In this document: positions 23,544 to 32,468 of the stretch, in pieces
How positions within the stretch are numbered: position 1 is the first letter of the stretch
How the letters are laid out: the number at the start of each line of letters is the position of its first letter
Assembly: GCA_017557625.1 (NCBI GenBank)
Contig: JAFYYG010000026.1
Span: 47,674-111,673 of the forward strand
DNA from: Muribaculaceae bacterium
GTDB taxonomy: Bacteria > Bacteroidota > Bacteroidia > Bacteroidales > Muribaculaceae
Reading direction: 5' to 3'
Length of the DNA: 64,000 bases
Notes under the pieces: model-generated
What the model was told of the DNA's origin: nothing
Databases searched by the model: none
What the model saw: only the letters and a program-made list of their open reading frames with translations
Made by a program: the position numbers and the translations under genes

Positions 23544-24308
23544 ATGTTAAAGAAAAAACGCCAAGAACAGATACTTGAGGTGCTGCTCAAAGAAGAAGCC
23601 ATCAGCGTTGCCGAGCTGGCTGAGATGCTTGACGTCTCGCAGGTGACTATCAGAAAGGATCTGACTGAACTTGAGCAAGCCAATAAGCTCTATCGCAGCC
23701 ATGGCAAGGCTATAATCATTAATCCTTTCACGTTTAACCGTTCAGTAAACGAGAAGGAGAAAATCGCTGTCGAGCAGAAAGAGGCAATAGGTCGCGAAGC
23801 CGCCAAACTTATCGATAAGGACGACTCTATCATCATTGCTTCGGGAACAACGATTCATGCCTTGGCGCGAAACATCAAGCCCAAGCACCGGCTCACTGTA
23901 GTGAGCGCTTCGCTGCCGGCAAGCGACATCTTGTCGCAAGACGAAAACAATGACATCATCCAGTTGGGAGGAACGGTTCGCCACAGCAGTCTCTCGGTGG
24001 TGGGGCAGTACAGTAAGCAGATTCTGGAAAACTGCTCGTTCTCTAAGCTTTTTTTGGGAGTTGACGGCATAGACTTCGACTTTGGCTTCACCACTACCGA
24101 CATGCGTGAGGCGGAACTTAATCAACAGATGATGCGGTCGGCTCAAAAGGTGATCGTGCTTGCCGACTCAAGCAAGTTTGGCAAACGAGGATTCGCAAAA
24201 ATCGGCAATATCGATGACATAGACCTTATCATCACCGACGCAGGAGTCAGCGCCAACGTCATCAACCAAATCAACGAACACGGAATAGACCTCATTATAG
24301 CAGAGTGA
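23544..24308 (+). CDS. glpR: DeoR-family transcriptional regulator of the glp operon
   Basis: A 254-residue DeoR-type regulator. Residues about 15-45 hold the winged helix-turn-helix (SVAELAEMLDVSQVTIRKDLTELE). The C-terminal DeoRC sensor domain has IIIASGTTIHALARNI, LGGTVRHSSLSVVG and FLGVDGIDFDFGFTT, which bind a phosphorylated sugar or polyol. Divergent orientation to glpA and shared CGAAA sites suggest it represses the operon with glycerol-3-phosphate as inducer, as E. coli GlpR does. The symbol is assigned by context. Confidence 0.85.
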   Translation: MLKKKRQEQILEVLLKEEAISVAELAEMLDVSQVTIRKDLTELEQANKLYRSHGKAIIINPFTFNRSVNEKEKIAVEQKEAIGREAAKLIDKDDSIIIASGTTIHALARNIKPKHRLTVVSASLPASDILSQDENNDIIQLGGTVRHSSLSVVGQYSKQILENCSFSKLFLGVDGIDFDFGFTTTDMREAELNQQMMRSAQKVIVLADSSKFGKRGFAKIGNIDDIDLIITDAGVSANVINQINEHGIDLIIAE

Positions 24309-24330
24309 TCAAATATTAAAAAAAACGTTC

Positions 24331-24368
24331 GCAAATTTGCAAACACGGAATATTTGTAGTAATTTTGC
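24331..24368 (+). promoter_or_regulatory. higBA promoter with overlapping palindrome
   Basis: TTTG at 24336-24339, a 20-base spacer, and TAATTTTG at 24360-24367. The -33 element lies inside the perfect palindrome GCAAATTTGC (24331-24340), a plausible HigA operator. The higB ATG at 24375 is only 7 bases past the box, so the message may be leaderless. Confidence 0.6.
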
Positions 24369-24374
24369 AGCACG

Positions 24375-24692
24375 ATGATTGTTGTTTTTGAAAAAACATA
24401 TCTTCAAGAGTTATATGTTCATGGCAGAGCCAGTGACAAGAAACACCGGTTCCAGCCTACAGTTGTGAGCAAATATGTGAAAGTAATAAACTTGATGAAG
24501 CAACTTGAAAATGTCCTGAGCCTCACAAAATTTGGCTCGCTACACTATGAGAAACTTCATGGAAATAAAGATGGGCTTTCTTCGGTAAGGGTTGATAATA
24601 AATATCGAATAGAGTTTAGAGAGACCATTAAAGAAGGAGAGCAAATCGCAACCATTTGTAGTATAACAGAATTGTCGAATCATTATCAGTAA
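24375..24692 (+). CDS. higB: HigB-type mRNA interferase toxin
   Basis: A 105-residue toxin of the RelE/HigB fold. KYVKVINLMKQLENV, the loop KFGSLHYEKLHGNKDGLSSVRV and the strand KYRIEFRETI are typical, and such toxins cut ribosome-bound mRNA. It is followed after 8 bases by the antitoxin gene, the toxin-first order characteristic of higBA. The promoter lies immediately upstream. Confidence 0.88.
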   Translation: MIVVFEKTYLQELYVHGRASDKKHRFQPTVVSKYVKVINLMKQLENVLSLTKFGSLHYEKLHGNKDGLSSVRVDNKYRIEFRETIKEGEQIATICSITELSNHYQ

Positions 24693-24700
24693 TAAAAACT

Positions 24701-25042
24701 ATGTCTTTAGAAGGTATCAACCATAATATGATAGCCAACAATATGAAACCTTTCGTCCCCACTCACCCAGGTGAGGTGCTGAAGGAAGAACTGGAGTTTC
24801 GTGGAATCTCACAACGCGGATTGGCTCGAAAACTCGGCATTTCTTATTCGGTCTTGAACGAGATGCTTAATGGAAAAAGAGCGCTCAACACCCAACTGGC
24901 TATGATGCTTGAAGCGGCACTCGATGTCCCAGCTGCTCCACTGCTCGCCATGCAGAATGAATACAACATGCTGGTGGCTGAGCGAGATAAGTCATTCATG
25001 AAACGACTCAAATACATAAGAAAAATCGCCGCCGCATTGTAA
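24701..25042 (+). CDS. higA: HigA-type antitoxin
   Basis: A 113-residue Xre-family antitoxin. FVPTHPGEVLKEELEFRGISQ, then a helix-turn-helix (QRGLARKLGISYSVLNEMLNGKR), is diagnostic of HigA. It should neutralise HigB and repress the operon through the upstream palindrome. The tail is basic (MKRLKYIRKI). A strong bidirectional hairpin follows. Confidence 0.9.
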   Translation: MSLEGINHNMIANNMKPFVPTHPGEVLKEELEFRGISQRGLARKLGISYSVLNEMLNGKRALNTQLAMMLEAALDVPAAPLLAMQNEYNMLVAERDKSFMKRLKYIRKIAAAL

Positions 25043-25072
25043 AATACAATCGCGACATAAACAGTATAAATC

Positions 25073-25106
25073 AAGCACCGTGCTGGTAGTAGCCAACACG
25101 GTGCTT
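25073..25106. terminator. Bidirectional terminator between higA and the LRR protein gene
   Basis: Arms AAGCACCGTG (25073-25082) and CACGGTGCTT (25097-25106) form a perfect 10-bp stem with a 14-nt loop. It lies between two convergent genes. Confidence 0.7.
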
Positions 25107-25123
25107 ATAGTAGCTTTTAGGGA

Positions 25124-26467
25124 CTATTGCCCAACTCCTAAAAGAATATCATAGACAGCTGTTACATCGGCGGCGGTTACCACACCGTCACCGTTAACGT
25201 CGCCATAGACTGGTGTTCCGCCACTGCCGCTACCTTCTTCTAAGATGTTTAAGAAGTCGCTCCACGGCGCAGTGAATTGATAGTCCTCAACTTTACCTGC
25301 TGGCACATAAAGTTTGCAATAATTCGTAATGACTCCTTGAAAAATATCAACGCCATAAGACACACTTTCAGGATCGACAATCTTTGAATAAATGGTTCGT
25401 ATTTTACTGCACCCCGAGAAAGCACTCGTACCTATCGAAGTCACAGAGTTGCCGATGGTCACTGAGGTCAAGCCAGTACAACGATAGAAAGCAGAGATGC
25501 CAATCGAAGTCACCAAGTTGGGGATCGTCACCGAGGTCAAGCTAATGCAACCATTGAAAGCAGAGTTGCCAATCGAAATCACTGAGTTAGGGATCGTCAC
25601 CGAGGTCAAGCCGGTTAAACCATTGCAAAGAGAAGCAGGAATGTTTTCTACTTCATTGCCGAAATTAAAAGAAGTAATTCCCATTAAGTTATAGAATGGA
25701 GCACCATTCGCAATTGTGAAACAGTTTTTCGCATTCCATGTCACCGAGGTCAAGCCAGTGCAACCAGAGAAGACATAGCGGCCAATCGATGTCACCGAGT
25801 TGGGGATGGTCACCGAGGTCAAGCCACTGCAATAATGGAAGGCACCGTTGCCAATCGAAGTCACCGAGTTTGGGATGGTCACCGAGGTCAAGCCAATGCA
25901 ACCAGAGAAGACAGATTGCTTTATCTTTGTTATCGAATTAGGAATCACAAGATTGGTAACCTTACTGCCATTAAGGTAAAGATTGTGGGCATTAAATAAT
26001 GGATTTGAAGAATCGTCATAAAAATCAATGTTGCACCAAGCAGCAAGGTCGCTGATGTCAACCGATGTCAAGCCAGTGCAACCAGAGAAGGCAGAGGTGC
26101 CAATCGATGTCACCGAGTTGGGGATGGTCACCGAGGTCAAGCCACTACAACCAGAGAAGGCTCTTTCGCCAATCTCTGTCACCGAGTTGCCGATAGTCAC
26201 CGAGGTCAAGGCAGTGCAATTATAGAAAGCAGATTGGCCAATCGAGGTCACTGAATAGGTGCTCCCATTATAATTGATACTTGAAGGAATTGTGACATCC
26301 CCGCTAAGATTTGAGTAACTGCAATCACCAGCTATCTCATACGTTACAGTCACACTCGTGCCGTCGTTGTTAAAGTTGTAAGCAATGTCATCAACCATAA
26401 AGTCATAGGCACTGACTTGCAAAGAAGCTGTTAGTAGAGTTATCAAAATGAACATTAATTTTTTCAT
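25124..26467 (-). CDS. BspA-like leucine-rich repeat surface protein with dockerin-like tail
   Basis: A 447-residue secreted protein. The ATG at 26467 is chosen because it starts a signal peptide (MKKLMFILITLLTASLQVSA); an in-frame ATG at 26587 would add 40 residues upstream. About nine copies of the 23-residue BspA/LRR_5 unit (LTSVTIPNSVTSIGxxAFxxC) fill residues 70-380, broken by non-repeat inserts. The C-terminus after a Gly/Ser linker is one dockerin-like calcium motif, GDVNGDGVVTAADVTAVYDI. BspA proteins bind host or bacterial surfaces; the role here is unknown. Repeats are nearly identical at DNA level, so copy number may vary. Confidence 0.85.
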   Translation of the reverse strand: MKKLMFILITLLTASLQVSAYDFMVDDIAYNFNNDGTSVTVTYEIAGDCSYSNLSGDVTIPSSINYNGSTYSVTSIGQSAFYNCTALTSVTIGNSVTEIGERAFSGCSGLTSVTIPNSVTSIGTSAFSGCTGLTSVDISDLAAWCNIDFYDDSSNPLFNAHNLYLNGSKVTNLVIPNSITKIKQSVFSGCIGLTSVTIPNSVTSIGNGAFHYCSGLTSVTIPNSVTSIGRYVFSGCTGLTSVTWNAKNCFTIANGAPFYNLMGITSFNFGNEVENIPASLCNGLTGLTSVTIPNSVISIGNSAFNGCISLTSVTIPNLVTSIGISAFYRCTGLTSVTIGNSVTSIGTSAFSGCSKIRTIYSKIVDPESVSYGVDIFQGVITNYCKLYVPAGKVEDYQFTAPWSDFLNILEEGSGSGGTPVYGDVNGDGVVTAADVTAVYDILLGVGQ

Positions 26468-26537
26468 ACGCTTGGAATATTTAGTAGTTAGTAAAATGCA
26501 TTTTAGAAATGGTTCTACGAGATATCTCGAATTGCTG

Positions 26538-26569
26538 CAAAGATACACATTATTGTGATAAAACACAAT
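26538..26569 (-). promoter_or_regulatory. Promoter of the LRR protein gene
   Basis: Minus strand: ATTG at 26569-26566, a 20-base spacer, and TATCTTTG at 26545-26538. The leader would be about 65 nt. The rest of the 310-base gap to the next gene is AT-rich without a coding frame. Confidence 0.55.
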
Positions 26570-26696
26570 AAATTGGCAACAAATCACAAAAACAATTCAA
26601 TTTGTGTCTTAGTTGTCATTTAATTGTTTGTAATTGTTTGAAAAATCGAACAACGAGCATCTGCGACTTAAAAAACTTAAAAACCGGCAGGATAAT

Positions 26697-26727
26697 TTTG
26701 TCGGTTTTGAGTTTTTTTGTACTTTTG
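26697..26727 (+). promoter_or_regulatory. Promoter of the acyltransferase gene
   Basis: TTTG at 26697-26700, a 19-base spacer, and TACTTTTG at 26720-26727. The leader would be about 45 nt before the ATG at 26778. Confidence 0.7.
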
Positions 26728-26777
26728 AAAACTTGATTCTAAGTTAACGTAAATTGTTTTATTAAATACTTACCTTT

Positions 26778-27956
26778 ATGGAGAACGAGAACATTATTAT
26801 CCCCAGTGAATATGCCGACATTTGTCCCATTCAGGACAAGGATTTCCACAATGAGATGTCGATTCTGGTAAATGAGCCCATGTTCAAGCAAATTGCTAAA
26901 ATCGTCATGCCTCAGTACAACTACACGCAGCTTAAAATGTTGCTGTTGAGCCTTAACTCAAAATATGACTTGCAGACAAAGGTGATGAAACCATTCATTG
27001 ACGGCTTGCTCGCCAAGACATCAAAGGGTCTTACCGCCAGTGGTCTCGAGAATCTGGTTAAGGATGTGCCTAACACTTTCATCACCAACCACCGCGACAT
27101 CGTTCTCGACTCGGCGCTGCTGAGCTACCTGATGCTCGAGAACGGTATGGATAGCTGCGAGATTGCCATTGGCAATAACCTGTTGATATATAACTGGATT
27201 ACCAAATTGGTACGACTCAATAAATGCTTTATCGTGAAGCGCAACCTGGGCCGCCTGCAAACTATGGCCGCTGCCCTTCAACTATCGGCATATATGCATT
27301 TCGTGCTGAAAGAGAAGAATGGCTCTATATGGATTGCACAGCGTGAGGGACGCTGCAAAGACAGCAACGACCGCACCCAAGAGAGCCTCATCAAGATGCT
27401 TACTTACGGCAACCGCGACGTGCCGTTTGTTGAGAGCCTCAAGGAACTCAATATCGCACCAATAGCGCTTGCTTATGAATACGACCCCAACGACCGTCTC
27501 AAGGCGCGTGAGTACCTGCTCAAGAGCAAGAACCCCAACTTCAAGAAGACTCAGGAAGACGACCTTATCAGCATGAAGACTGGTATCGCCGAGTTTAAGG
27601 GAGAGATTCATTACTCGTTTGCTCCATGCATCAACGACAAACTCGACCGCATCCCCGCCGACCTTGACCGTCTGCTCACCGTGCAACGCATCTGCAACAT
27701 CATTGACCATGAGATTCATGCCAACTACAAAATCTTCAAGACCAATTACATGGCTCATGACATGCTGTTTGAGAATACCGATTTTGCTGAGCATTACGCC
27801 AGTGAGGAAGCTAAGATATTCAACGACTATCTCAACGGCCAGCTCGACAAGATTACCGACATCCCCGTGAGCGACAGCGACCGCAACTACATGTTCAAAT
27901 ATATGCTGCAGATGTATAGCAATCCATTGACAAATCACATCGAGGCGGTGGGGTAA
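26778..27956 (+). CDS. PlsC-like glycerolipid acyltransferase
   Basis: A 392-residue cytoplasmic or membrane-bound acyltransferase. The catalytic histidine motif is FITNHRDIVLDSALL (H105; the aspartate is at 107 or 111, a variant of HX4D). A second block, IWIAQREGRCKDSNDRTQ, matches the phosphate-binding EGxR segment. It is larger than classical PlsC because of N-terminal (about 90 residues) and C-terminal helical parts. The likely role is acylation of (lyso)phosphatidate or a related lipid. No membrane helix is clear. It is a single gene with its own promoter, followed by a 14-bp tandem repeat array. Confidence 0.75.
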   Translation: MENENIIIPSEYADICPIQDKDFHNEMSILVNEPMFKQIAKIVMPQYNYTQLKMLLLSLNSKYDLQTKVMKPFIDGLLAKTSKGLTASGLENLVKDVPNTFITNHRDIVLDSALLSYLMLENGMDSCEIAIGNNLLIYNWITKLVRLNKCFIVKRNLGRLQTMAAALQLSAYMHFVLKEKNGSIWIAQREGRCKDSNDRTQESLIKMLTYGNRDVPFVESLKELNIAPIALAYEYDPNDRLKAREYLLKSKNPNFKKTQEDDLISMKTGIAEFKGEIHYSFAPCINDKLDRIPADLDRLLTVQRICNIIDHEIHANYKIFKTNYMAHDMLFENTDFAEHYASEEAKIFNDYLNGQLDKITDIPVSDSDRNYMFKYMLQMYSNPLTNHIEAVG

Positions 27957-27957
27957 T

Positions 27958-28076
27958 CATAATGCACAATTCATAATGCACAATTCATAATGCACAATTC
28001 ATAATGCACAATTCATAATGCACAATTCATAATGCACAATTCATAATGCACAATTCATAATGCACAATTCATAATG
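27958..28076. repeat. Perfect 14-bp tandem repeat, 8.5 copies
   Basis: Eight identical copies of CATAATGCACAATT (27958-28069) plus a half copy (28070-28076) begin one base after the acyltransferase stop. Two copies of the same unit are at 13486-13513, and one inverted copy is near 41595-41608. There are no spacers, so it is not CRISPR. Confidence 0.95.
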
Positions 28077-28120
28077 GATTAAATGTTTTAATTCCTTTAA
28101 CTCTCTTTGACTGCTAATTA

Positions 28121-29383
28121 ATGACTATAAAATGGTTTCCGCTTATTGCGCTGCTTGTTGTGAACTTTGGCCTTGATTTGTGGCTGTTCCGCAAGTTCAA
28201 GCGTGACAAGAAGTGGCCACGGCTTAAGAGTGGCGCTCATGCTGTGCTGTCGCTGGTGCTGCTGGCGATGATGGTGGTGGCGATATCCATCCCTCGTCGA
28301 CAATGTGAGAACGGCACTTTTGTGGCTATCATGTGGATGATGTATATTTATTACACCTTCTATGTTCCACGATATCTGGCGGCAGTTATATGGGTTCCTA
28401 CTCATCTCAAGAAAAGTGGCAAGCGCACCCGCAAGGTGGGCGGCATCGCTGCTACAGCTGTGGGCGTGCTGGTGTTCATCTATATGTGGATAGGGCTCTT
28501 GGTCATCCCTTATCATGTGAATGTGGAGCGTGTGGAGATGGAGTTTGAGAATTTGCCCGAAGAGTTTGACGGTTACCGTATCGTTGTGTTTAGCGACACA
28601 CATCTAGGCACCTATAACGGCGACACCAAGTTTATTCAGGAGTGTGTAGATAGCATAAATTCCCTCAAACCCGACCTGATTTGCTTCACAGGCGACCTCG
28701 TGAGCCGCCGTTCTGATGAGGCATTGCCCTTTAAGCAGATACTCTCCAAACTTAATGCCCCCGATGGCGTTGTTTCGGTGTTAGGAAACCATGATATAGG
28801 ACATTATTATGATTGGCCTAGTGAGCAAGCCAAGCAAGCCGATATTCAGGCTCTAATCGATTTTCAGAAAGAAATGGGGTGGACGGTTCTTGTCAACAAT
28901 GATAGCATCTTGAGGCGTGGCTCCAGTGAGATTGCTGTAGTAGGTACTAAGTGTTTTCTTGGCTGGCCCTTTCCACAGAAAGGCTACCTTGATACAGCCT
29001 ATGTGGACTATGACAAGTCCGACCGCTTTGTCCTTTTGTTGCAGCACAATCCTATGCAGTGGAAGCTCGACAAAGCTTATCAAAAACGGGTAACGATGTT
29101 GCGGTTGTGCGACAAAGTTGACCTGATGCTCTCAGGTCATACTCATGCTATGCAGTGCATGATGCCTTGGTTTGGCCGCAACATCTCGCCAGCATGCTTC
29201 AACAATGAGTTTTGGGGAGGCACATATGTTGATGGAGACCACAAACTCTATGTCAACATTGGCATTGGCATGGTGGGAATGCCGGCCCGTTTAGGCAATG
29301 CTTACCCTGAAATAACCCTTATAACTCTCAAAAAACGAGGTGAGTGCATTGTTGATGAGAAAGGCAAGAGAATAAGGGATTAA
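28121..29383 (+). CDS. Membrane-anchored metallophosphoesterase
   Basis: A 420-residue protein. The first 130 residues contain four predicted helices, including LIALLVVNFGLDLWLF and AATAVGVLVFIYMWIGLLVI. The rest is a calcineurin-like phosphoesterase of the YkuE/YaeI type with metal motifs FSDTHLG, FTGDLVS, LGNHDIG and LSGHTHAMQ. Relatives act on UDP-diacylglucosamine or other phosphoesters at the membrane; the substrate here is unknown. It lies between the tandem repeat array and tex. Confidence 0.85.
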   Translation: MTIKWFPLIALLVVNFGLDLWLFRKFKRDKKWPRLKSGAHAVLSLVLLAMMVVAISIPRRQCENGTFVAIMWMMYIYYTFYVPRYLAAVIWVPTHLKKSGKRTRKVGGIAATAVGVLVFIYMWIGLLVIPYHVNVERVEMEFENLPEEFDGYRIVVFSDTHLGTYNGDTKFIQECVDSINSLKPDLICFTGDLVSRRSDEALPFKQILSKLNAPDGVVSVLGNHDIGHYYDWPSEQAKQADIQALIDFQKEMGWTVLVNNDSILRRGSSEIAVVGTKCFLGWPFPQKGYLDTAYVDYDKSDRFVLLLQHNPMQWKLDKAYQKRVTMLRLCDKVDLMLSGHTHAMQCMMPWFGRNISPACFNNEFWGGTYVDGDHKLYVNIGIGMVGMPARLGNAYPEITLITLKKRGECIVDEKGKRIRD

Positions 29384-29440
29384 GTTTTAAGTGGTTCTAG
29401 AATTTTTAGAAAAAAATAACTGAAAAATAATAGCTAAATA

Positions 29441-31588
29441 ATGGCCGATAAGATTTCTACTTTAATATCACAAGAACTTAATATTCCGCTGAATCAGGTG
29501 TCTAATACGGTGAGCCTGCTTCGCGATGATAACTCAATTCCGTTCATTAGCCGCTACCGTAAGGAGGCAACAGGAAATCTTGACGAGACTCAAATCCAGT
29601 CAATTGATGCCCGCATGGCTTACTATGACGAGCTTCAGAAGCGTAAATCGACAATTCTGAAGACCATCGAGGCGCAGGAGCAGCTCACCGAGGAACTTTC
29701 CAACCGCATCCTCAACTGCTGGGACGCTACCGAACTCGAGGACATCTACCTGCCTTACAAGCCTAAGCGCCGCACCCGTGCGCAGGTGGCTCGCGAGAAG
29801 GGATTAGAGCCGCTCGCCAAGATGATTATGGCGCAAAAGGGTGGTGATGTGAACCAGATGGCATCAAAATTTGTGGATGGCGAAAAGGTGCCGAATGCCG
29901 ACGAGGCGATTGACGGTGCCCTCGACATCATTGCCGAGTGGGTGAATGAGAATCAGTCTGTACGTAACAGCGTGCGCCGCTCGTTCCGTTACGATGCCAT
30001 TCTCAACAGTAGCGTGGTGAAAGGCAAGGAGATAGAAGGCCGTAACTATGAGTTCTACTATGACTTCTCCAAGCCTTTGAAGCACATCTCGTCGCATCAG
30101 CTACTTGCCATTCGCCGTGGTGAGAAGGAGGGTTTCCTCAAGGTGAGCATCGACATCAACAACGACCGTGCTGTCGATAATGTGTGCCGCATTGTGGTGC
30201 GCGGCAAGGGCGAGACATCGCAGCTCGTGGAGGAGGCTGCCGAGGATAGCTTTGACCGCCTTATCAAACCCTCGATAGAGAACGAGTTTGCCGCTCTCTC
30301 TAAGGAACGCGCCGATGCCGAGGCGATAGAGATGTTTGCCCAGAACGTGCGCCAGTTGCTCTTTGCGCCGCCACTGGGCCACAAGCGCATCCTTGCCGTT
30401 GACCCTGGCTTCCGCACCGGTTGCAAGGTTGTGTGCCTCGATGAGAACGGCAACCTGCTGCACAACGATGTGATTTATCCAACTGCACCCAACTATGACA
30501 TAGAGGGTGCTACCAAGAAGATTCATAATCTCGTAGAGACCTACAAGATTGATGCCATTGCACTTGGCAACGGCACCGCCAGCCGCGAGACTGAGAAATT
30601 CTTGAAGCGCATTCGCTATCGTCGTGATATCAACGTGTTTGTAGTAAGCGAGAATGGCGCATCGATATATAGCGCCAGCAAGATAGCCCGCGATGAGTTC
30701 CCCGACAAGGACGTGACCGTGCGCGGCGCTGTGTCGATAGGTCGCCGTTTGCTCGACCCGCTCGCCGAGTTGGTGAAGATTGACCCCAAGTCGATTGGAG
30801 TGGGGCAGTACCAGCACGATGTTGACCAAACCAAGCTCAAAGAAGCGTTGAACTATACTGTGGAGAGCTGCGTGAATAGCGTGGGTGTGAACCTCAACAC
30901 CGCCAGCAAAGAGCTGCTCACCTATGTGTCGGGACTTGGTCCAACATTGGCTCAAAACATTGTGAACTATCGTGCCGAGAACGGCGATTTCCACTCGCGT
31001 GAGGAGCTGCTAAAAGTTCCAAAACTCGGTCCCAAGACCTTCACTCAAGCAGCTGGTTTCCTGCGAGTGCCCGAGAGTGACAACCCTCTTGACAACAGTG
31101 CGGTGCATCCCGAGCGATATGCCCTGGTCACCAAGATGGCGCGCGATTGCAACTGCACCGTGGCTGAGCTGATTAAGGACAAGGAAAAGCGCAACCTCAT
31201 CGACATCAAGCGTTATATCTCGCACGACGTGGGCGAATTGACCTTGATAGACATTATGAAGGAACTCGAGAAACCTGGTCGCGACCCACGAAGCGAGGTC
31301 AAGGCGATGGAGTTTGACGAGAGCGTGCACGAAATCACCGACCTCAAGCCTGGTATGGAACTGCCGGGAATTATCACAAATATCACACAGTTTGGAGCAT
31401 TTGTGGATATCGGCGTTCACAAAGAAGGCTTGGTGCATGTGTCGCAACTAAGCGACAAACGGGTGGAGAATCCCGCCAAGGCGGTAAAACTCAACCAGCA
31501 TGTGCGAGTCCGCGTGGTGAGCATCGACCTTGAGCGCAAGCGCATCGCCCTGTCGATGAAAGGCGTGCAGCAGAATAAAAATAATTAA
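29441..31588 (+). CDS. tex: Tex-family RNA-binding transcription accessory protein
   Basis: A 715-residue Tex protein. The N-terminal domain opens SRYRKEATGNLDETQIQSI, a family hallmark. A YqgF-like RNase H fold follows (RILAVDPGFRTGCKVVCLD, then ALGNGTASRETE), then helix-hairpin-helix motifs (LNTASKELLTYVSGLG, LLKVPKLGPKTFTQAAGFLR) and a C-terminal S1 domain (GIITNITQFGAFVDIG to RIALSMK). It binds nucleic acid and is linked to transcription processivity in other bacteria. Length is close to the family norm. Confidence 0.95.
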   Translation: MADKISTLISQELNIPLNQVSNTVSLLRDDNSIPFISRYRKEATGNLDETQIQSIDARMAYYDELQKRKSTILKTIEAQEQLTEELSNRILNCWDATELEDIYLPYKPKRRTRAQVAREKGLEPLAKMIMAQKGGDVNQMASKFVDGEKVPNADEAIDGALDIIAEWVNENQSVRNSVRRSFRYDAILNSSVVKGKEIEGRNYEFYYDFSKPLKHISSHQLLAIRRGEKEGFLKVSIDINNDRAVDNVCRIVVRGKGETSQLVEEAAEDSFDRLIKPSIENEFAALSKERADAEAIEMFAQNVRQLLFAPPLGHKRILAVDPGFRTGCKVVCLDENGNLLHNDVIYPTAPNYDIEGATKKIHNLVETYKIDAIALGNGTASRETEKFLKRIRYRRDINVFVVSENGASIYSASKIARDEFPDKDVTVRGAVSIGRRLLDPLAELVKIDPKSIGVGQYQHDVDQTKLKEALNYTVESCVNSVGVNLNTASKELLTYVSGLGPTLAQNIVNYRAENGDFHSREELLKVPKLGPKTFTQAAGFLRVPESDNPLDNSAVHPERYALVTKMARDCNCTVAELIKDKEKRNLIDIKRYISHDVGELTLIDIMKELEKPGRDPRSEVKAMEFDESVHEITDLKPGMELPGIITNITQFGAFVDIGVHKEGLVHVSQLSDKRVENPAKAVKLNQHVRVRVVSIDLERKRIALSMKGVQQNKNN

Positions 31589-31736
31589 AGCATTTTTGTG
31601 TATTCGTGGTTTGTGTTTATTTCTTTGCATTCTAAAGACTAAACACGAGGAAATGAAGAATGTTGAATATTGACTATAATAGTTTCTCTTCAGAATATGA
31701 GTGTAATGGAAATTTAAAATTGTAAGGCTATAAAAT

Positions 31737-31767
31737 TTTGCAAAAAAGCAAAATAGTATTACTTTTG
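31737..31767 (+). promoter_or_regulatory. Promoter of the 188-aa lipoprotein gene
   Basis: TTTG at 31737-31740, a 19-base spacer, and TACTTTTG at 31760-31767. The leader would be about 35 nt. Confidence 0.7.
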
Positions 31768-31807
31768 TGCAATAATTCTTTGTTTAACTAATTAAAATTG
31801 TTCAATT

Positions 31808-32374
31808 ATGAAAAAATTCAATTTTGTGACTTTGGCATTTGCCATTTTGGTGCCTATGCTTTTTGCCAGTTGTGGAAACAACGATGAATTGGTTGGAAAC
31901 TATGAAGTTGATAAAAAAGACATCACAAAAATGGTTGGTCAGCTACCTGGTGGAGCAGAGTTAGGCTTGAAATTATCTCTGAATAAAGGAGATAGTGCGT
32001 TATTGGCTTTTGTTGTAAATGGCGACCTTATGATTCCTGAACTTGAAAGTAGTGTTAAAGTTTCATTTGATGTGGAATACAATGGCAAGTGGGATTATAG
32101 TGGAATTACCAAGCAAATCAAACTTGAAATGAATGAAGGTGAATTTAAAAACATCAAAATCGAGAGCGATGATGAGTTGACACAGGCATTTATGAAGGCC
32201 GATGACGCTGAAAATAAGTTGAAGGAGATTCTTATGAAAGACCCTCAATTTAAAGATTTGAAAAATATATTTAAGGAACCTGGAGCTCTAAATGTTAAAG
32301 AGATTCAAGATGACGGCTTCATTGTTGAGGGTAATGATGGTAAGGGTGATATAAAATTCAATAAAGTGAAATAA
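31808..32374 (+). CDS. Hypothetical lipoprotein, 188 aa
   Basis: Signal peptide and lipobox (VPMLFASCGNN) at the N-terminus. The mature part is a small charged domain: ELVGNYEVDKKDITKMVGQL, a strand-rich middle (VKVSFDVEYNGKWDY), a lysine/glutamate helix (DAENKLKEILMKDPQFKDL), and a C-terminal DGFIVEGNDGKGDIKFNKV. The pattern, one alpha helix among beta strands, recalls lipocalin-like lipoproteins of Bacteroidales, but I cannot name the family. AT-rich compared with tex. It is transcribed alone between a promoter and a terminator. Confidence 0.7.
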   Translation: MKKFNFVTLAFAILVPMLFASCGNNDELVGNYEVDKKDITKMVGQLPGGAELGLKLSLNKGDSALLAFVVNGDLMIPELESSVKVSFDVEYNGKWDYSGITKQIKLEMNEGEFKNIKIESDDELTQAFMKADDAENKLKEILMKDPQFKDLKNIFKEPGALNVKEIQDDGFIVEGNDGKGDIKFNKVK

Positions 32375-32409
32375 TTGCTTTTGGGAAAATCGAGATAGAA
32401 AAACAAAAA

Positions 32410-32445
32410 ACATGGAATCTTCACTTGCTGGTGGGGATTCCATGT
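32410..32445. terminator. Terminator after the lipoprotein gene
   Basis: Arms ACATGGAATC (32410-32419) and GATTCCATGT (32436-32445) form a perfect 10-bp stem with a 16-nt loop, followed by TATTTTA. It lies between convergent genes, with an A-run on the other side, so it can work both ways. Confidence 0.75.
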
Positions 32446-32468
32446 TATTTTACTGGCAGTTCCAGGGT

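Noticed and set aside
27958-28076. Possible CRISPR array
   Set aside because: Units of 14 bp are joined directly with no spacers and no cas gene is near; it is a simple tandem repeat.
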